DNA of 64,000 bases from Paramecium tetraurelia. Its lineage: Eukaryota; Ciliophora; Oligohymenophorea; Peniculida; Parameciidae. The position numbers and the translations under genes are program-made. How positions within the stretch are numbered: the stretch's first letter is position 1; each line of letters starts with the position of its first letter. Shown one piece after another: positions 13,631 to 25,357 of this stretch. Under the pieces are notes generated by a model. That model saw nothing but the letters and a program-made list of their open reading frames with translations, was not told the origin of the DNA and searched no databases. The stretch spans positions 7,089 to 71,088 of the forward strand of contig NW_001799041.1 of NCBI RefSeq assembly GCF_000165425.1. The letters are read 5' to 3'.

Positions 13631-13701
13631 TCCGATACCGGGGATTGAACCCGGGTCCCCAGGGTGAAAACCTGATATCCTAACCACTAGACTATACCGG
13701 A
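13631..13701 (-). tRNA. trnE-TTC: tRNA-Glu (anticodon TTC)
   Basis: On the minus strand the 71 bases start TCCGGTA and end TATCGGA, forming a 7-bp acceptor stem with one G-T pair. A D-arm with AGTGGTTAGGA, an anticodon stem TCAGG/CCTGG around the loop TTTTCAC (anticodon TTC), and a T-arm with GGTTCAATCC are all present. There is no intron and CCA is not encoded, as usual for eukaryotes. A T-run lies just downstream (minus strand of about 13612-13627), suitable for RNA polymerase III termination. Confidence 0.96.
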
Positions 13702-14195
13702 AATGTTAATGATTTTATAAAAAACTTTTAATATTAAGCATAGCACTTAGTAGCTAACTTTACAAAAGCGATGAGTTAATAAAATATTAGAAAATTTATG
13801 TTATATAATCAAAAGGTAACGATTTACAAAAATTCTGTCTGAAATCACTTATTTACTAGAACAGTCCGGTAAATAACTTTTCCAAAAAAAGTTAAATTCA
13901 TTTATCACATTTAAAATTTATTTAGCATACTTTATATGCTAAATAATGTAATTAATTACCAGCAATTGTCTAAAAGAATTAATCATAGAACTACTAAGAA
14001 TTAATTTTAGACACAAGCCCTCAAAGTTTATTCTATTTTTCATGAATATCACTATAAAATCAGAATTGTAAGAGCTAATAAATTTGTTATTTGGTGGTGA
14101 AAGATTTATAATAATAACTCAAATGCAATAGCTGTCTAATTTCGAATGCAAATATATTCTTATATTATTTATTAATATCATTATATTTATCATAA
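13702..14195. other. Intergenic, no gene seen
   Basis: 494 bp of AT-rich DNA between the tRNA 5' flank and the SPRY gene. No supported frame on either strand. Confidence 0.6.
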
Positions 14196-15644
14196 ATGTC
14201 TTTCGAAATTTCAGAAAAAATGATAGTGAACACAATTGCAGGATTTGGATAAGTGATTAAACTTCCTGAAGGGCCTGCTCCAGAATAATTAATAGCGGAG
14301 GAAGAACTTCAATTAAATCATTAGCAATCAGCAGAGAAGCCAGTTATTTCTTGTCCAAGCTCTCCAGCACCACCAGAGGTAAAGGAATAAGCAAATGAAA
14401 ATGCCTAATAAGCTGATGAACTTTTAGAAAAGAAAAATGAAAAATAAATAGAGAAATAATTAGATAATCAATAGGAAAAATAAAATCAAGTTTAGGCTTA
14501 GCCTGCTAAGAATATTGCTCCCCAAAAAGATGTACCTGAAAATTTACCTAATTTGCCACCTCCATTAAATTACAGTCGATAATCTTCTTAACAACCTTCT
14601 TAAGAAAAATAATTACTAATAGCTGAGGACCCTTTACCTTTTTCGAATTCCCTTCCTTTCCAATAGTAAAGTTCGGTTGAAAGCTAGCCCTAAAATAAAA
14701 AAGCCCCAATTTTGAAGAGATTAACTTGTGATTTAAAAGAATCTTTAGCCTTAGCCAAGAAATTAGAAATTAAATATAAATACCCTTATTCTAATGATGA
14801 AAGATTAATAACTATTGATTTTTAATTAGGCCAGATTACAACAATGGTAAAGCATATCAGTAATGTGATATTTCTATTAGTCAAAACTTTTTTTGGCTAA
14901 AGGAATTACTACCTTGCTATTGTCCCTGTTAATTATACAGTGGAATAATTAAGGTCTTTTATAATTGATGGGATTGGTTAGAATTAAAAAATGTTTCACA
15001 ATATTAAGCTCATCCATCCTATGATATAACTAAAAGAATTAAAGGACTCCTAAATTAAATTATCAGAAGTAGGTTTAAAAGATTTTTCCTAACTCATATT
15101 TTTAGCAGAAATGACCTTCACATGGGATCCTATTAAAAAGGGGAAAAGCGTGATATTATCAAATAACAATCTAACAGCAAACAAAAAAGGATAATCAGAC
15201 TATCAAACTGTTCTAGGAACATTGGCTTTGAATTCTGGAAGACATTATTGGGAAATTAAAATTGAAAAGTATGTAGACGAAGAAGACATTTTTATTGGAA
15301 TAGCAAGGTAAAGTATCAATCATAAATAATTTAGAAAGGAGATTGACTTGTATACTCAACCTACTACAACTGGACACTTTTATGGGTATATTTGCTTATG
15401 TGCAAGAAAATTTGGAGCTGATGGATAGATATCTGATTATGGATATTCAGCTGTATAGAATGATACCATAGGCGTGCTGCTTGAATTCAGAAGTGGTATT
15501 GGAACTTTATCATTTTATCGTAATGGTGTAAAATGTGGAGAAGCATTTAATAATCTGACAGGTACGTTTTACCCAGCTTTGAGTATGTTTTATGGAGAAG
15601 TTTAAGTCACATTAGATTCAAAAGCTCCGCTACCAGCAAGTTGA
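14196..15644 (+). CDS. SPRY-domain protein
   Basis: An intronless 482-residue frame. Residues 1-150 are low-complexity, rich in Glu, Gln and Pro (for example SPAPPEVKEQ), probably disordered. A middle part of about 180 residues contains a hydrophobic, globular-looking stretch. Residues about 345-478 form a SPRY/B30.2 fold: GRHYWEIKIEKYVDEEDI, then FIGIAR, GYICLCARKFGADG, IGVLLEFRSGIGTLSFYRNG and a C-terminal FYPALSMF. SPRY domains bind protein partners, and in ciliates the family is large. A partner or pathway cannot be named from sequence. TGA at 15642-15644 closes the frame, and the start is the first ATG in it. Confidence 0.85.
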
Positions 15645-16368
15645 ATGAAATGAATTATGATGTTATTATTATGAATTAATATTATTATTGAACTAACAAG
15701 TTTTTAACTCAACTGATTTTAAGACATCTTTTCTAATTATTATAAACTTTCAGCTCAAAAATTGGAGTGAGGTTTAATCAATAAATGAAAAATTTTAATT
15801 CTATTTTTATACACTTACTAAAATAATAATCAAATGAAATCTTACTAATTTCGTTCTAAAAAATCACACCATTTTTTGCTAATATAAATTTAAATCATTT
15901 TGATCTGAAATAGAATTTTTATGGCAAATTGAAAATGAGGAATGTAAGTATAGAAAATCAATAGGGTCTAAAATTTGAAAATGAAATTCATTATAGCTTC
16001 TATTATTAATACTAATATCAAAAAGTAATCTCCACCTCATAATTTATATGTGAAGTTCAAATTATACTAAAGTTGTAATATATCCTTCTAAATAGCTAGA
16101 TTACATATGATTATTCAGATAAATTGAACAAGGAATGTTTGGCATTTAGAAAAATAATCATCACGATCATTAGTTCAAAATAATGGTAAAATATTTTCGA
16201 ATCATAAGTAAATTTTAGTTATCAAAATAAAATATTTGATGACATTTTTGTATCAAGAATTATATCAATAAAATATTAAATTTTAAAAAATTTGAATAGA
16301 ATTGATTTAAGATTGATTTAACCTTACCCGATTAATGTTATATAATTAATGTACATAAGGTATATCTA
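15645..16368. other. Intergenic between convergent genes
   Basis: 724 bp, unusually long for tail-to-tail genes in this window. It is AT-rich with several short frames, none convincing on either strand. It may hold a non-coding RNA or a fully decayed gene. Confidence 0.5.
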
Positions 16369-16905
16369 TCATTTTTTTCCTTTTTATTTACCTGCAGTTT
16401 TAGCAGCTGCCTTTTAGGCTGCTTTTGTTTCAGCTTTTTGTGCAACTTTTTATGTGCTTGTTACTCCTTTTCTTTATGTTTTTTAGGCATCAATTTATTT
16501 TTATTTTCTATCTTTGATCTCTCTAGCCGCTTATTCAGCCTAAGCCTTTCTAGTTTCTAAGTTTAATAAGAAAATTTACTTTCATCTTCTTTTCTTCTTC
16601 TACGAATTTCTTCTAATGATATACCAACAATAGCTCTTTAAACTTTAAGATTTCTGATTCTTCTCTTTTTGGCGCCTTCATCAGTTTTAATTTTCTTATT
16701 TAATCTTCTCCAAGCAACAGTCCATTAGATTTCTTGGCTTTTGATCTATATAATTAATGCATTTTATTACTTTTCTAGCAGAGAAAGCTCTACTCTTTTA
16801 GTTTAAATAATAAAATAATCTGCCATCCTTAGCCACAAATCTTCTTCCATGTCCAGGGTAAATACGCCATTCACTAAATGAGCACAAATCTGTCTTAATA
16901 ACCAT
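16369..16905 (-). CDS. RPL24: 60S ribosomal protein eL24
   Basis: Spliced length is 162 residues. The N-terminus has CSFSEWRIYPGHGRRFVAKD, matching the eL24 zinc-ribbon-like region, followed by QEIQWTVAWRRLNKK and a basic VQRAIVGISLEEIRRRR. The tail is Lys/Ala/Gln-rich and ends TAGKQKGKK. Two introns, 25 nt (16746-16770) and 23 nt (16557-16579), both GTA...TAG, restore the frame. eL24 is a cytoplasmic large-subunit protein at the interface with the 40S subunit. No damage is seen. Confidence 0.93.
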
Positions 16906-17090
16906 TTTAAATAAATATAAAAATCTTTTTAATAAAATTATTTGTTTATAATATTTCTCAAATAATGTCTAAAGTAAGTTGATCACAAACAAGAGAAATA
17001 AGAAAATATGAAATAATTTATAATACTTCATTGTTTCAAAGTAATTAATCAGTATGAATAAATTATATTAAAATCAATTATTGATATTTT

Positions 17091-17489
17091 TAAGAAGTTG
17101 ATAAGATAAAAAATTTTTACCAGAAAGATCTGTAGATAAATTAATATTATATTAAGCAAAAGAAAACTAATAATAAGAAATTCATAGTGATTGATCTTAA
17201 TGAGTTTGACGAGTTGAATCTAAATTTAAAGGAGCATTTCTTATAATCATATCATAATTATGTTAGTATTACAGCTTTTGATCTCAGCACAATAGATGAT
17301 CTAGTTATTTTATTTACAAATTAAAAATTACAAATCAACGCTTAAACATAGAATCTAGTAAAATAATACTAATAAATTATCCTTCAAGTTCAAAGATTGA
17401 TTTAATAGTTTATATTCATTATTTTAATTTCTTTAAATTAAACTATAGAAAAAGGAATTGTCATTCTAATTTCTAGTTCACATATGTGA
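17091..17489 (+). CDS. Hypothetical protein, 5' end unresolved
   Basis: A coding-like frame of about 130 codons ends at TGA 17487-17489 and includes KFIVIDLNEFDELNLNLKEH and VSITAFDLSTIDDLVILF. An in-frame TGA at 17082 closes it upstream and there is no ATG after that, so a first exon must lie before it or the gene is truncated. An ATG at 16975 opens another frame with a protein-like string, but no intron of plausible length joins the two. I do not recognise the family. Confidence 0.4.
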
Positions 17490-17636
17490 CATTTTGAATT
17501 AAACTATTTTCTCCCTACTCATATTATTAACTAAAAGCAGAAATTCTTCTCATTTAATTGATATTATATATTTAATAGTCATTTTCGATTACATTTTTAT
17601 AACAAATTAATATGATTTATATATTTATTTACTTGA

Positions 17637-18447
17637 TCAAAAACTTAACAAATATTCTGTATCAACACCCCAAATTGGTTATCTCTATTTTTAACAACTA
17701 TTATTGTTGCTTAAAGAGAGTTCAGTTGATGCTTTACTAATTGGAGAATCACTTTAAATTCTTTATTCTAAAATGTTTTAAGTATTTACAAATTCTTATT
17801 GCACTTGATGCTCTTTTATACATTTATTTTAGAATTTTGCTGCATTTCGGGTTTTAGGATTCTTGTAGAATATCCTGTACTCTAACAAACGAAGTTAAGT
17901 CTCTAGATTTATAACTTATTAATAAATCAGCATTGAGAAGGTTCTTTCTATACCAATTATCCATTTCTACACAGGAAAAGGGTCCTTTAGTTTTTTTAAT
18001 ATAATGAAATACCTTAAATGTTATTGATATTGTCTAAATAGTACCAATTTCGTATAATTAAAGATTGAAAATGAGAATATCTTGAAAAAGAAAAAGGACT
18101 CATGTTAGTTTTAGCTACAGGCCATTCTTAAGAGATATTAATATTGTAATTACTTTAAGGGAAAAAAGTTCTAATTTTTCCTTTAGAATTCTTTGATTAA
18201 GCAGACCTGAATAATTAAGCAGAAAGTTATGGAGTAGTAGTTTGACTAAGAGCAGACATAAAAATTAGTCCATTTTCAGTTACTATAATCGAAATACCAC
18301 TAATTTACTTTCAGATAAGTTTGTGGCTAAAGGAGGTTATTATTCATCAGTAAAGTAATCTGGAAAGTCATTTAGTAAGTTTTTTGGTATTAAACAGTCG
18401 ACCTATTCATATCCAAGTAGCTCTAAAGCTTCTTTCTTATAATTCAT
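17637..18447 (-). CDS. GYF-domain protein
   Basis: Spliced length is 244 residues. Residues about 126-175 form a GYF domain: NWYYLDNINNIQGPFS, then MDNWYRKNLLNADLLIS. This carries the W-Y-Y, the QGPF core and the MxxW that binds proline-rich partners; the usual second Tyr-Phe is replaced by Leu-Leu. The flanks are Ser/Gln-rich and probably disordered. Introns are 26 nt (18283-18308), 28 nt (17985-18012) and 22 nt (17768-17789); the second ends AAG rather than TAG but is required by the GYF core. Family members act as adaptors in mRNA decay, translation repression or splicing (GIGYF, SMY2, CD2BP2 types); which type this is cannot be told. Confidence 0.8.
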
Positions 18448-18628
18448 TTTATTATATATATAATTATATTTATGTATTTATTTGTTTAATTTTTATGAAT
18501 AAAATGTAATTTTCCTTATATTTAGAAACGCTTTCACAAAATTCTATTTCTCAAGATCACTTTTGGTCTTAAAAATCAACTATTTTTTTTCGTAAATTCT
18601 TAACAAATTTTATTCTATAATTTTTAGT

Positions 18629-18927
18629 ATGATATTATTCTTTTTAATTAAATTATTATTGCAATTTTGATTTTATTATTTAGACAAGAAGCAGAGATTG
18701 TATCTTAATATTTTGAATTTGTATTATGTTTTATATCTTAAATTAATAACGATCATTACTCAAGACTAGAACTTCATTCATGAATATCTTCTGATTCTTA
18801 TTTGTACTGAAGAGTTTTGTAACTGATTCCTTTTAAAGTAACTACAAATGAAGAATACGTAGATAGATTATAGGAAAAAGTTAATGCAGAAGTAAAAATT
18901 CAATATGAATAGAATGATTAAAACTGA
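18629..18927 (+). pseudogene. Weak ORF with in-frame TGA
   Basis: ATG at 18629 opens a frame interrupted by TGA at 18668-18670. After a possible 20-nt intron (GTAACTG...AAAG, near 18816) it ends at 18925-18927 with a good coding-like tail (NEEYVDRLQEKVNAEVKIQ). The middle is hydrophobic and less convincing. It could be a decayed gene or partly chance. Confidence 0.27.
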
Positions 18928-18991
18928 TTATTAAATTATGTTTTTTTATATTATAAAAATGTAAATTATTTCTGAATTGAAACTACTAAAT

Positions 18992-19708
18992 TCATTTAGA
19001 TTTCTTTATGTTTTTTATCGCTTATTCTATAACACATAGGAGTTCATCGAATTTATTAGTCTTAGCAATTTTAAGTGATTAGGAGCGATTAATTTGAGAT
19101 TAAAATAATTATCCTAAATGTTCCCACTCAACACCACCATACTTATAGTACATTATAAAAGTTAGTTTGAGAAGTGGTTTTTAATCTTGAATTTGATTAA
19201 TGAAGTGCTATATGGAATTCAATTGATTGAGAGCTTACGTATGTTGGCCAGAGGTGAACAAGATAGTCTCTAAACTCATTCGACTAGAGACAATACTAAT
19301 AGAATCTCTGGGTTCTAATTTATATTCTAATTCTATAAAATATTTAATAGTTTTAACAGCTACATGATAGTTTTCTTTGACCTTATATTGTTAAGCAATA
19401 TATTGTAGCAACTGTATTTCATATTTAATGTATGTATTTCTATCTAATATGTTTGACATGGTTTTGTGTGTCAATAAATCAAAAGCCTTGGATAATATGA
19501 AGGGATCTTCCGAGTTCAAGTTCTTAATGTAGTCATAAAGCAATTCATCAAAATGAAATGGTAACTACTCAAGAAGTACTTTGACTGGGTAATCTGATTT
19601 ATTTTCAGAGACATAAACCAAACAAAGTATGATTATTTTTTCTCAAAAAAGAGGATTCTTCAGATTATAAACATTGTAAATAGTCTGCAATAACTTATTT
19701 TATTACAT
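18992..19708 (-). pseudogene. Helical-repeat-like protein with one in-frame TGA
   Basis: A 239-codon frame from ATG 19708 to TGA 18992-18994 has strongly coding-like composition, for example LPFHFDELLYDYIKNLN and SEDPFILSKAFDLLTHKT, suggesting an alpha-helical repeat protein. Codon 22 is TGA (19643-19645), in a position where Trp would fit; it is flanked by a T6 and an A6 run, so two compensating homopolymer errors would also remove it. No intron of acceptable length spans it. The start lies only 47 bp from the divergent aminopeptidase start. I do not recognise the family. Confidence 0.6.
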
Positions 19709-19755
19709 TTTATATGCAAAAGATAAATAATAAGCTCAATCTTTTAAGAGAGTTG

Positions 19756-21540
19756 ATGGCTCAAAGGTCCATCCAGGCTTATTTAGTGCCTCACAGCGAT
19801 GCTCATGACGTAAAACTAAGTATTAAAATAATAGTCTGAATATACATCTGACTCAGATGAACGATTAGCTTTTATTTCAGGATTTGATGGAAGTGCAGGA
19901 ATAGGACTAATCACTAATTCAATAGCTTACTTGTGGACTGATTCAAGATACTATTTGTAAGCTGCAAAATAATTGGAGCACGGATGGGAATTATAGAAAT
20001 TGGAACCTGGTGTGCCAACATGGGTGGAACATGCTAAGGCTAATTTGAAAGGACAAGCAATAGGCTATGATCCCCTATTGATTAGTCATTGTATTATTAC
20101 CTTAATAATTTTAAGAGCTCAGAAAATCAAGGGGAGCCTCATTGGAAGATGTACAATTCAAAGCAATCAATGAAAATTTGATTGATTTGATTTGGACAAA
20201 CAAACCTCAAGATTCTTTATCTGAGGTCATTATCCATGAATTAGAGTATCACCAATACCCGACAACAAAAAAGATTTCTTAAATATTTGAAAATCTAAAA
20301 GGGAAAAACGCAAAATCTATTCTTATTTCTAAGTTAGATTAAATAGCATGGGTTTTAAATTTAAGAGGAAAGGATATTAAATTTAATCCATTATTTAAGA
20401 GTTACTTATATCTAAAGGATGATAATTCTGGAACTTTGTTTATCAATCCAATCAAGGTCAACTAGTAAGTCAAATAATACTTAACTGATAACAACATTTA
20501 AATAAAATCAATCTCAGATGTATTTGAGGAGAAATTCGTTAATGCTGCTATAACTCCAGGTGAAATCAATGATAGATTAATTCAACAAGTTGAAGATCCA
20601 ATAGTTTTGAATGCATGTCCAATTGAACTCCTAAAAGCTATTAAAAATGAAAGAGAAATCTAAGGATTTAAGGAATCACATATAAGAGATGGGGCTGCCT
20701 TGGTACATTACATAGGATGGCTTGAAAAACAACTCCTTGATGGCGCAGTGTTAGATGAATTTTAAGCAGCTGAAGTGTTGGCTCAATATCGTTATAAATA
20801 AAGTCGCAATATGGGATTATCATTTGATTCCATTTCCAGCAGTGGAGCCAATGCTGCTATAGTTCATTATCATCCAACTGAGAACAACAAATCTGTCATA
20901 AATCCTAATCACATCTATTTGATTGATTCTGGTGGTTAATACTTAGATGGAACCACTGATGTCACCAGAACTTATCACTTCACATAACCAACGATAGAAG
21001 AAAGGAATGCATATACCAGAGTGCTTTTAGGCAATTTGGATATAGAAAGATTGAAATGGCCAAAGAAGAGTAAGATTCACGGAGGAGACATGGATGTATT
21101 AGCTAGAAGATGGTTATGGGAAGCTAATTTAGATTATGGACATGGCACTGGTCATGGAGTTGGATATTTCTTAAATGTTCATGAAGGACCTCATGGAATT
21201 AGTAAATACAGAACTGAAGTATTTCAACCTGGTATGATTGTATCTAATGGTAAAATAAATTTATTATCCATTTTTAGAGCCTGGATACTATGAAGAAGGG
21301 AAGTTTGGCATAAGAATTGAGAATTTGATTCTCTGTGTCCAAGCCAATGATCAATTCTTAGGATTTGAGAACATAACCTATTGTCCATATGACAGAAACC
21401 TAATCAATTTAGATTTGTTGAGTCCCAAAGACAGACAATATATCGATTAATATCATGTTTTGGTTAGAAAAACATTGTTACCATTGATGGAAGAATAAAC
21501 AGCTAAAGATTGGTTATTGAAAATGACAGAGCCATTATGA
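19756..21540 (+). CDS. XPNPEP: Xaa-Pro aminopeptidase (aminopeptidase P, cytosolic type)
   Basis: Spliced length is 568 residues, slightly shorter than animal XPNPEP1. It removes N-terminal residues preceding proline. The N-terminal domains contain [15 protein letters not shown] and [11 protein letters not shown]. The C-terminal pita-bread domain has [19 protein letters not shown] (two Asp metal ligands), [20 protein letters not shown] (His ligand), [18 protein letters not shown] (two Glu ligands). Introns of 25 (19810-19834), 25 (20091-20115) and 28 nt (21250-21277); the last splits the Glu codon of EPGYY. All dinuclear-metal residues are present, so the enzyme should be active. The start ATG precedes [14 protein letters not shown], as in homologues. 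Confidence 0.95.
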
Positions 21541-21793
21541 GGAACATTAAATAATATACATTTATTCGAATTTATTTTATAATGTCTTACCTTTTCTGAT
21601 TTATTGAGTCCAAGTAGAGAATCTCATTACTAAAATCTCAATATTTATATAACATTAAATTTTTGAAGAAATTTATTCAAATTGTTTTCTTTAAATCACT
21701 CACTTTCATTTAATTCCTCCAAGTATTACTTGATTTCATAGAAAGTACAAATTTATTAATTAATTAAATTATTTATAATTAACGATCAAATAA

Positions 21794-22316
21794 ATGGAAA
21801 ACGAAAGTTATTTCAAGACTGTTACTTCTATTAAATCTAATCGTTCAGAATATGAGCTTAGCAAACCTATGAAATCCCATGATAGACCTTTGAAGGAATC
21901 TGATCTTGCTTTGTACTAAGCTGCAAGGGAGAAATGCGCTAACAAATAAAATGAAAAATTATCTACCCCTTTATTTTAAGTTACTACCCTAATTACAAAT
22001 GCAGCTCCTCTTCACAAACCCACAGTAAAGACTACTCAATTTAGCAATTAACCAACTAGTGTTTTTGATGTATCCAATTATAATACTTTAGTTTACTGAT
22101 AATCGTAAGGAATAAAATTTTAAGCCTCACTGTATCAAGGTTACTGAGCCTGGAAACAACTCGGATTTAGTTTACAAGTAATAATTAAAAACTTCCAATC
22201 TCCCAAATAGAGAAAATCTATATCGTAATCCTATTACTAATGGAGATCCAAAGAGTGAATATAATAGAAGCACCAAAACTCCCTTTCCAAAAAACCAAAT
22301 AAACTTTGTTGGTTGA
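21794..22316 (+). CDS. Hypothetical small basic protein
   Basis: Spliced length is 166 residues with one 22-nt intron (22070-22091, GTA...TAG). The protein is hydrophilic, rich in Asn, Thr, Lys and Ser, with no transmembrane segment or signal peptide (MENESYFKTVTSIKSNRSE at the start, KTPFPKNQINFVG at the end). Such compositions are common in ciliary and cortical proteins of ciliates, but no domain is visible. I do not recognise it. The stretch after it, 22317-22799, is AT-rich; a short string with NGRLSDNLLQAAPTEF near 22700 may belong to the damaged EF-hand gene that follows. Confidence 0.7.
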
Positions 22317-22799
22317 ATTATATATATTCTAAATTATATCTATATTTACACAGAATAATATTAAATTAATTTAAAAAGATCTATTTAACTAAGAAACTTT
22401 ACTAACTCTACTTAATTTTATGTTGGTCAATTCTAAAAATTAAATACTTCATAGTATAGTGATTTCCACATATATATTTAAGGAAAGATATACTTCATAT
22501 TTATTTCAATTTAACTTACTGATTTCAGTTTTTTTTATTTTTTTCTCTTATACAATTCACTCTCCTTCTAAAATATTTCAAATAATATAATAAAATCTTC
22601 ATATTTCTATTTGTTTTATGCATCAAATTAAATTATATATATATTTTTTCCTTAATCACATAGTAAATGTTCTTTATTTTAAATAGAAGCTGAAATAAAA
22701 TGGTAGACTTTCTGATAATTTACTTTAAGCAGCCCCTACTGAGTTCTATTTAGAGTATAAATTTGGATAATAATAGTGACATACAATGATAGATATATT

Positions 22800-23163
22800 C
22801 TGTCAGATCATGGCAGGAGTGCAATATTAACATAATTAAGGGATAGTCAATTGGTATAATCGATTAAAATTGCAATGGTAGAATTGATTATTAGGGTAAA
22901 AATTGTTATCTTTCAAAATAGAATTCATCTTTAGCGACTATAAATTAAATGAAATACTTTAATCAAGAAAAATCATTAACGCTATTCTAACAAATAGATA
23001 GAGACCATAGAGGATAATTAAGCAATTATAAGTAAAGAAACTTTTGAGAGAAATACATATACCAAAAGAGAAATTAGATAATTTATCAAAGCAATTAGAT
23101 TAAAATGGATATGGTTAAATTACTTAAGAAGAATTCTTATAGAAAATGTTGCAGCTATTCTGA
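22800..23163 (+). pseudogene. EF-hand protein with broken frame
   Basis: Three EF-hand-like loops can be read: DQNCNGRIDYQ near 22860, then DRDHRGQL near 22995 and DQNGYGQITQEEF near 23100. The first two share a frame; the third lies one base out, the shift falling between SNYK and KLLREIHIP near 23,030, where spacing fits a normal EF-hand pair. No intron explains it. The frame also closes upstream at a TGA near 22780 without a start codon. TGA 23161-23163 ends the last frame. A calmodulin or centrin-like calcium sensor is likely; it is either decayed or carries sequencing errors. Confidence 0.55.
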
Positions 23164-23448
23164 ATTTGTAGTTTAATTTTCGACATTTATTGTAGTTTTA
23201 GAATTTATAAGTGTTATAAATAATTTTTAATAGAATTGTATTAATTATTCAAATCATTGGTTAACTATGAATATGAATTTTAAAATAGTTATTAATTGAT
23301 TGAGAAGAAACGATATCTAAACATGTTGAATATTGAATGCAAATTATATTATTCATTTAATCTGAATTATATTTATGTATCATGTATAGTATGCTACCAA
23401 AATATTTGAAAATTTACATTATATTTAATATAAGTTATACATAAATAA

Positions 23449-23894
23449 ATGGCAAAATAAGGTTGGGGATTTTCTGGAAACAATGTCAAATTAAATACAA
23501 ATAAGTAAGGTTAATAAGAGATTTAGTCGGGTGGAAAAGAAGTTAAATATTTGGGAAACAGCTGGAAAAGCTGATGACATTTAATATATTCCTGATGCTG
23601 AGGAGGAAAAGAAACCTTAAAATCAGGTTTCAGATGCTGGAGTGGTTTTAGGTTAAAAGTTATAAAATATTAATGAATTGCAGAATTTAGCAAAAATATC
23701 ATCCTTGCCTTAACCAGTACTTACAATAAAGAATTTAAATTTAGGCTGATGATATTGATTTTAGTATTTTGACGTAAGTATTGAGGCCGACAGAAGAAGT
23801 ATAAGAAGTTGATGAATAGTGGGAATTTTCGAAATTAAAAACTGAAATGCAGGAGATTGTGAATAAGCTCTACAGCAATAAAGCAAATTCTTGA
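23449..23894 (+). CDS. IFT43: Intraflagellar transport protein IFT43
   Basis: Spliced length is 131 residues. The core ADDIQYIPDAEEE and the C-terminal DIDFSILTQVLRPTEEVQE followed by VDEQWEFSKLKTEMQEI match IFT43, a small subunit of the IFT-A complex that drives retrograde transport and membrane-protein entry in cilia. Introns of 22 nt (23505-23526) and 28 nt (23717-23744), both GTA...TAG. The N-terminal GWGFSGNNVK is disordered as in other IFT43. It ends 25 bp before epsilon-tubulin on the same strand. Confidence 0.88.
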
Positions 23895-23919
23895 ATTATA
23901 TGAATTAATATTATATAAA

Positions 23920-25357
23920 ATGCCAAGAGAATTGATATTTGTTTAGGTGGGCTAATGTGGAAATCAAATAGGGATGAGATTCTGGGATTTGGCCTTGAAA
24001 GAACATGCCAAAGCAAAGTAATCCCTTCTGTATGATGAATCATTGTCTTCCTTTTTCAGAAATGTGAATTCAAAAAATTAGGAATTGAAGATAGGAGACC
24101 CCATTCAAAATTTAAAAGCCAGGGCTTTGATTGTAGACATGGAGGAGGGCGTGATAAATTAAATAATGAAAAGTCCTTTGGGAGAATTATTTGAGGAAAG
24201 ATAATGTATTAATGATGTATCAGGAGCAGGAAATAATTGGGCTCATGGATTCTATCATTATGGCAATTAATATGAAAAGCATATTGAGGAGAGATTAAGA
24301 AAGACTGTCGAACAGTGCGATTCATTGCAATGTTTTTTTATGACTCATTCGATTGGTGGAGGTACAGGTTCTGGCTTGGGATCTAGAATTGTGGGATGTA
24401 TTAAACAAATTAAATGATATGATAGTATTGGAAGATAATTACCCTGAAGTTTTTCGATTTACAGCATCTGTATTTCCATCTGGCGATGACGATGTTGTTA
24501 CATCTCCTTACAATAGTTTGTTCAGTTTATACGAGTTAGCCAAACATGCTGATTGTGTGTTTCCAATTGATAATTAAGCATTGATTAACATTGTGGATTA
24601 AATAGATAAACCAAACAAGGCAAGATTGGTAAAAGAAAATGCTCATGAGGGAAGTGTAGGCATAAAGATTACATAATTCGGAGAAGAGGAGAAGAGATAA
24701 AAGCCTTTTGATAAAATGAACAGCTTGATTGCACATCTATTAAGTCATATAACATGTTCGATGAGATTCGAAGGAGCCTTAAATGTAGATCTCAATGAAA
24801 TCACGATGAATCTGGTACCATATCCAGACTTGCACTTTCTTATCTCTTCAATGGCTCCATTGTATAGTCTTCTAGATTCCAAATTGTAACCAAGAAGATT
24901 AGACTAGATGTTCAATGATATTTACCATCCTGATTTTCAAATGATCACAGGACAACCGTCACTTCATAAATACTTAGCTGTGGGACTTTTAGTTAGGGGA
25001 GATGTTGCATTTTCAGATGTGAATAGAAATATTAAGAAATTAAAAGATTAATTGAAAATGATTTATTGGAATCAAGAAGGTTTCAAATATGGAATCTGTA
25101 ATCAACCTCCAATTGGTTAACAATACTCAATGTTATGTTTGGCAAATAACACTTGTATTAAAGACACTTTCTAAGAAATGACAGATAGATTCTAGAAACT
25201 CTACAAGAGAAAGGTTTACGTTCATCATTACAAGTAATATATGGAGCAGTCCCATTTTGATGAGACCTTAAATGGAATATAAAATTTAATGGTTAAATAT
25301 TAAGATTTAGAAATGGCCTAACCAAAGAAATACTAAAGAATTTAACCAATATTTTGA
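23920..25357 (+). CDS. TUBE1: Epsilon-tubulin
   Basis: Spliced length is 469 residues, typical for epsilon-tubulin. The N-terminal [20 protein letters not shown], the [12 protein letters not shown] segment, the GTP-binding loop [18 protein letters not shown] and [20 protein letters not shown] all follow this isotype rather than alpha or beta. The one intron is 28 nt (24398-24425); removing it restores [15 protein letters not shown]. The C-terminus lacks the acidic tail of alpha/beta tubulin and ends QRIQPIF. Epsilon-tubulin is needed for basal-body triplet microtubules and duplication. No damage is seen. Confidence 0.96.
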
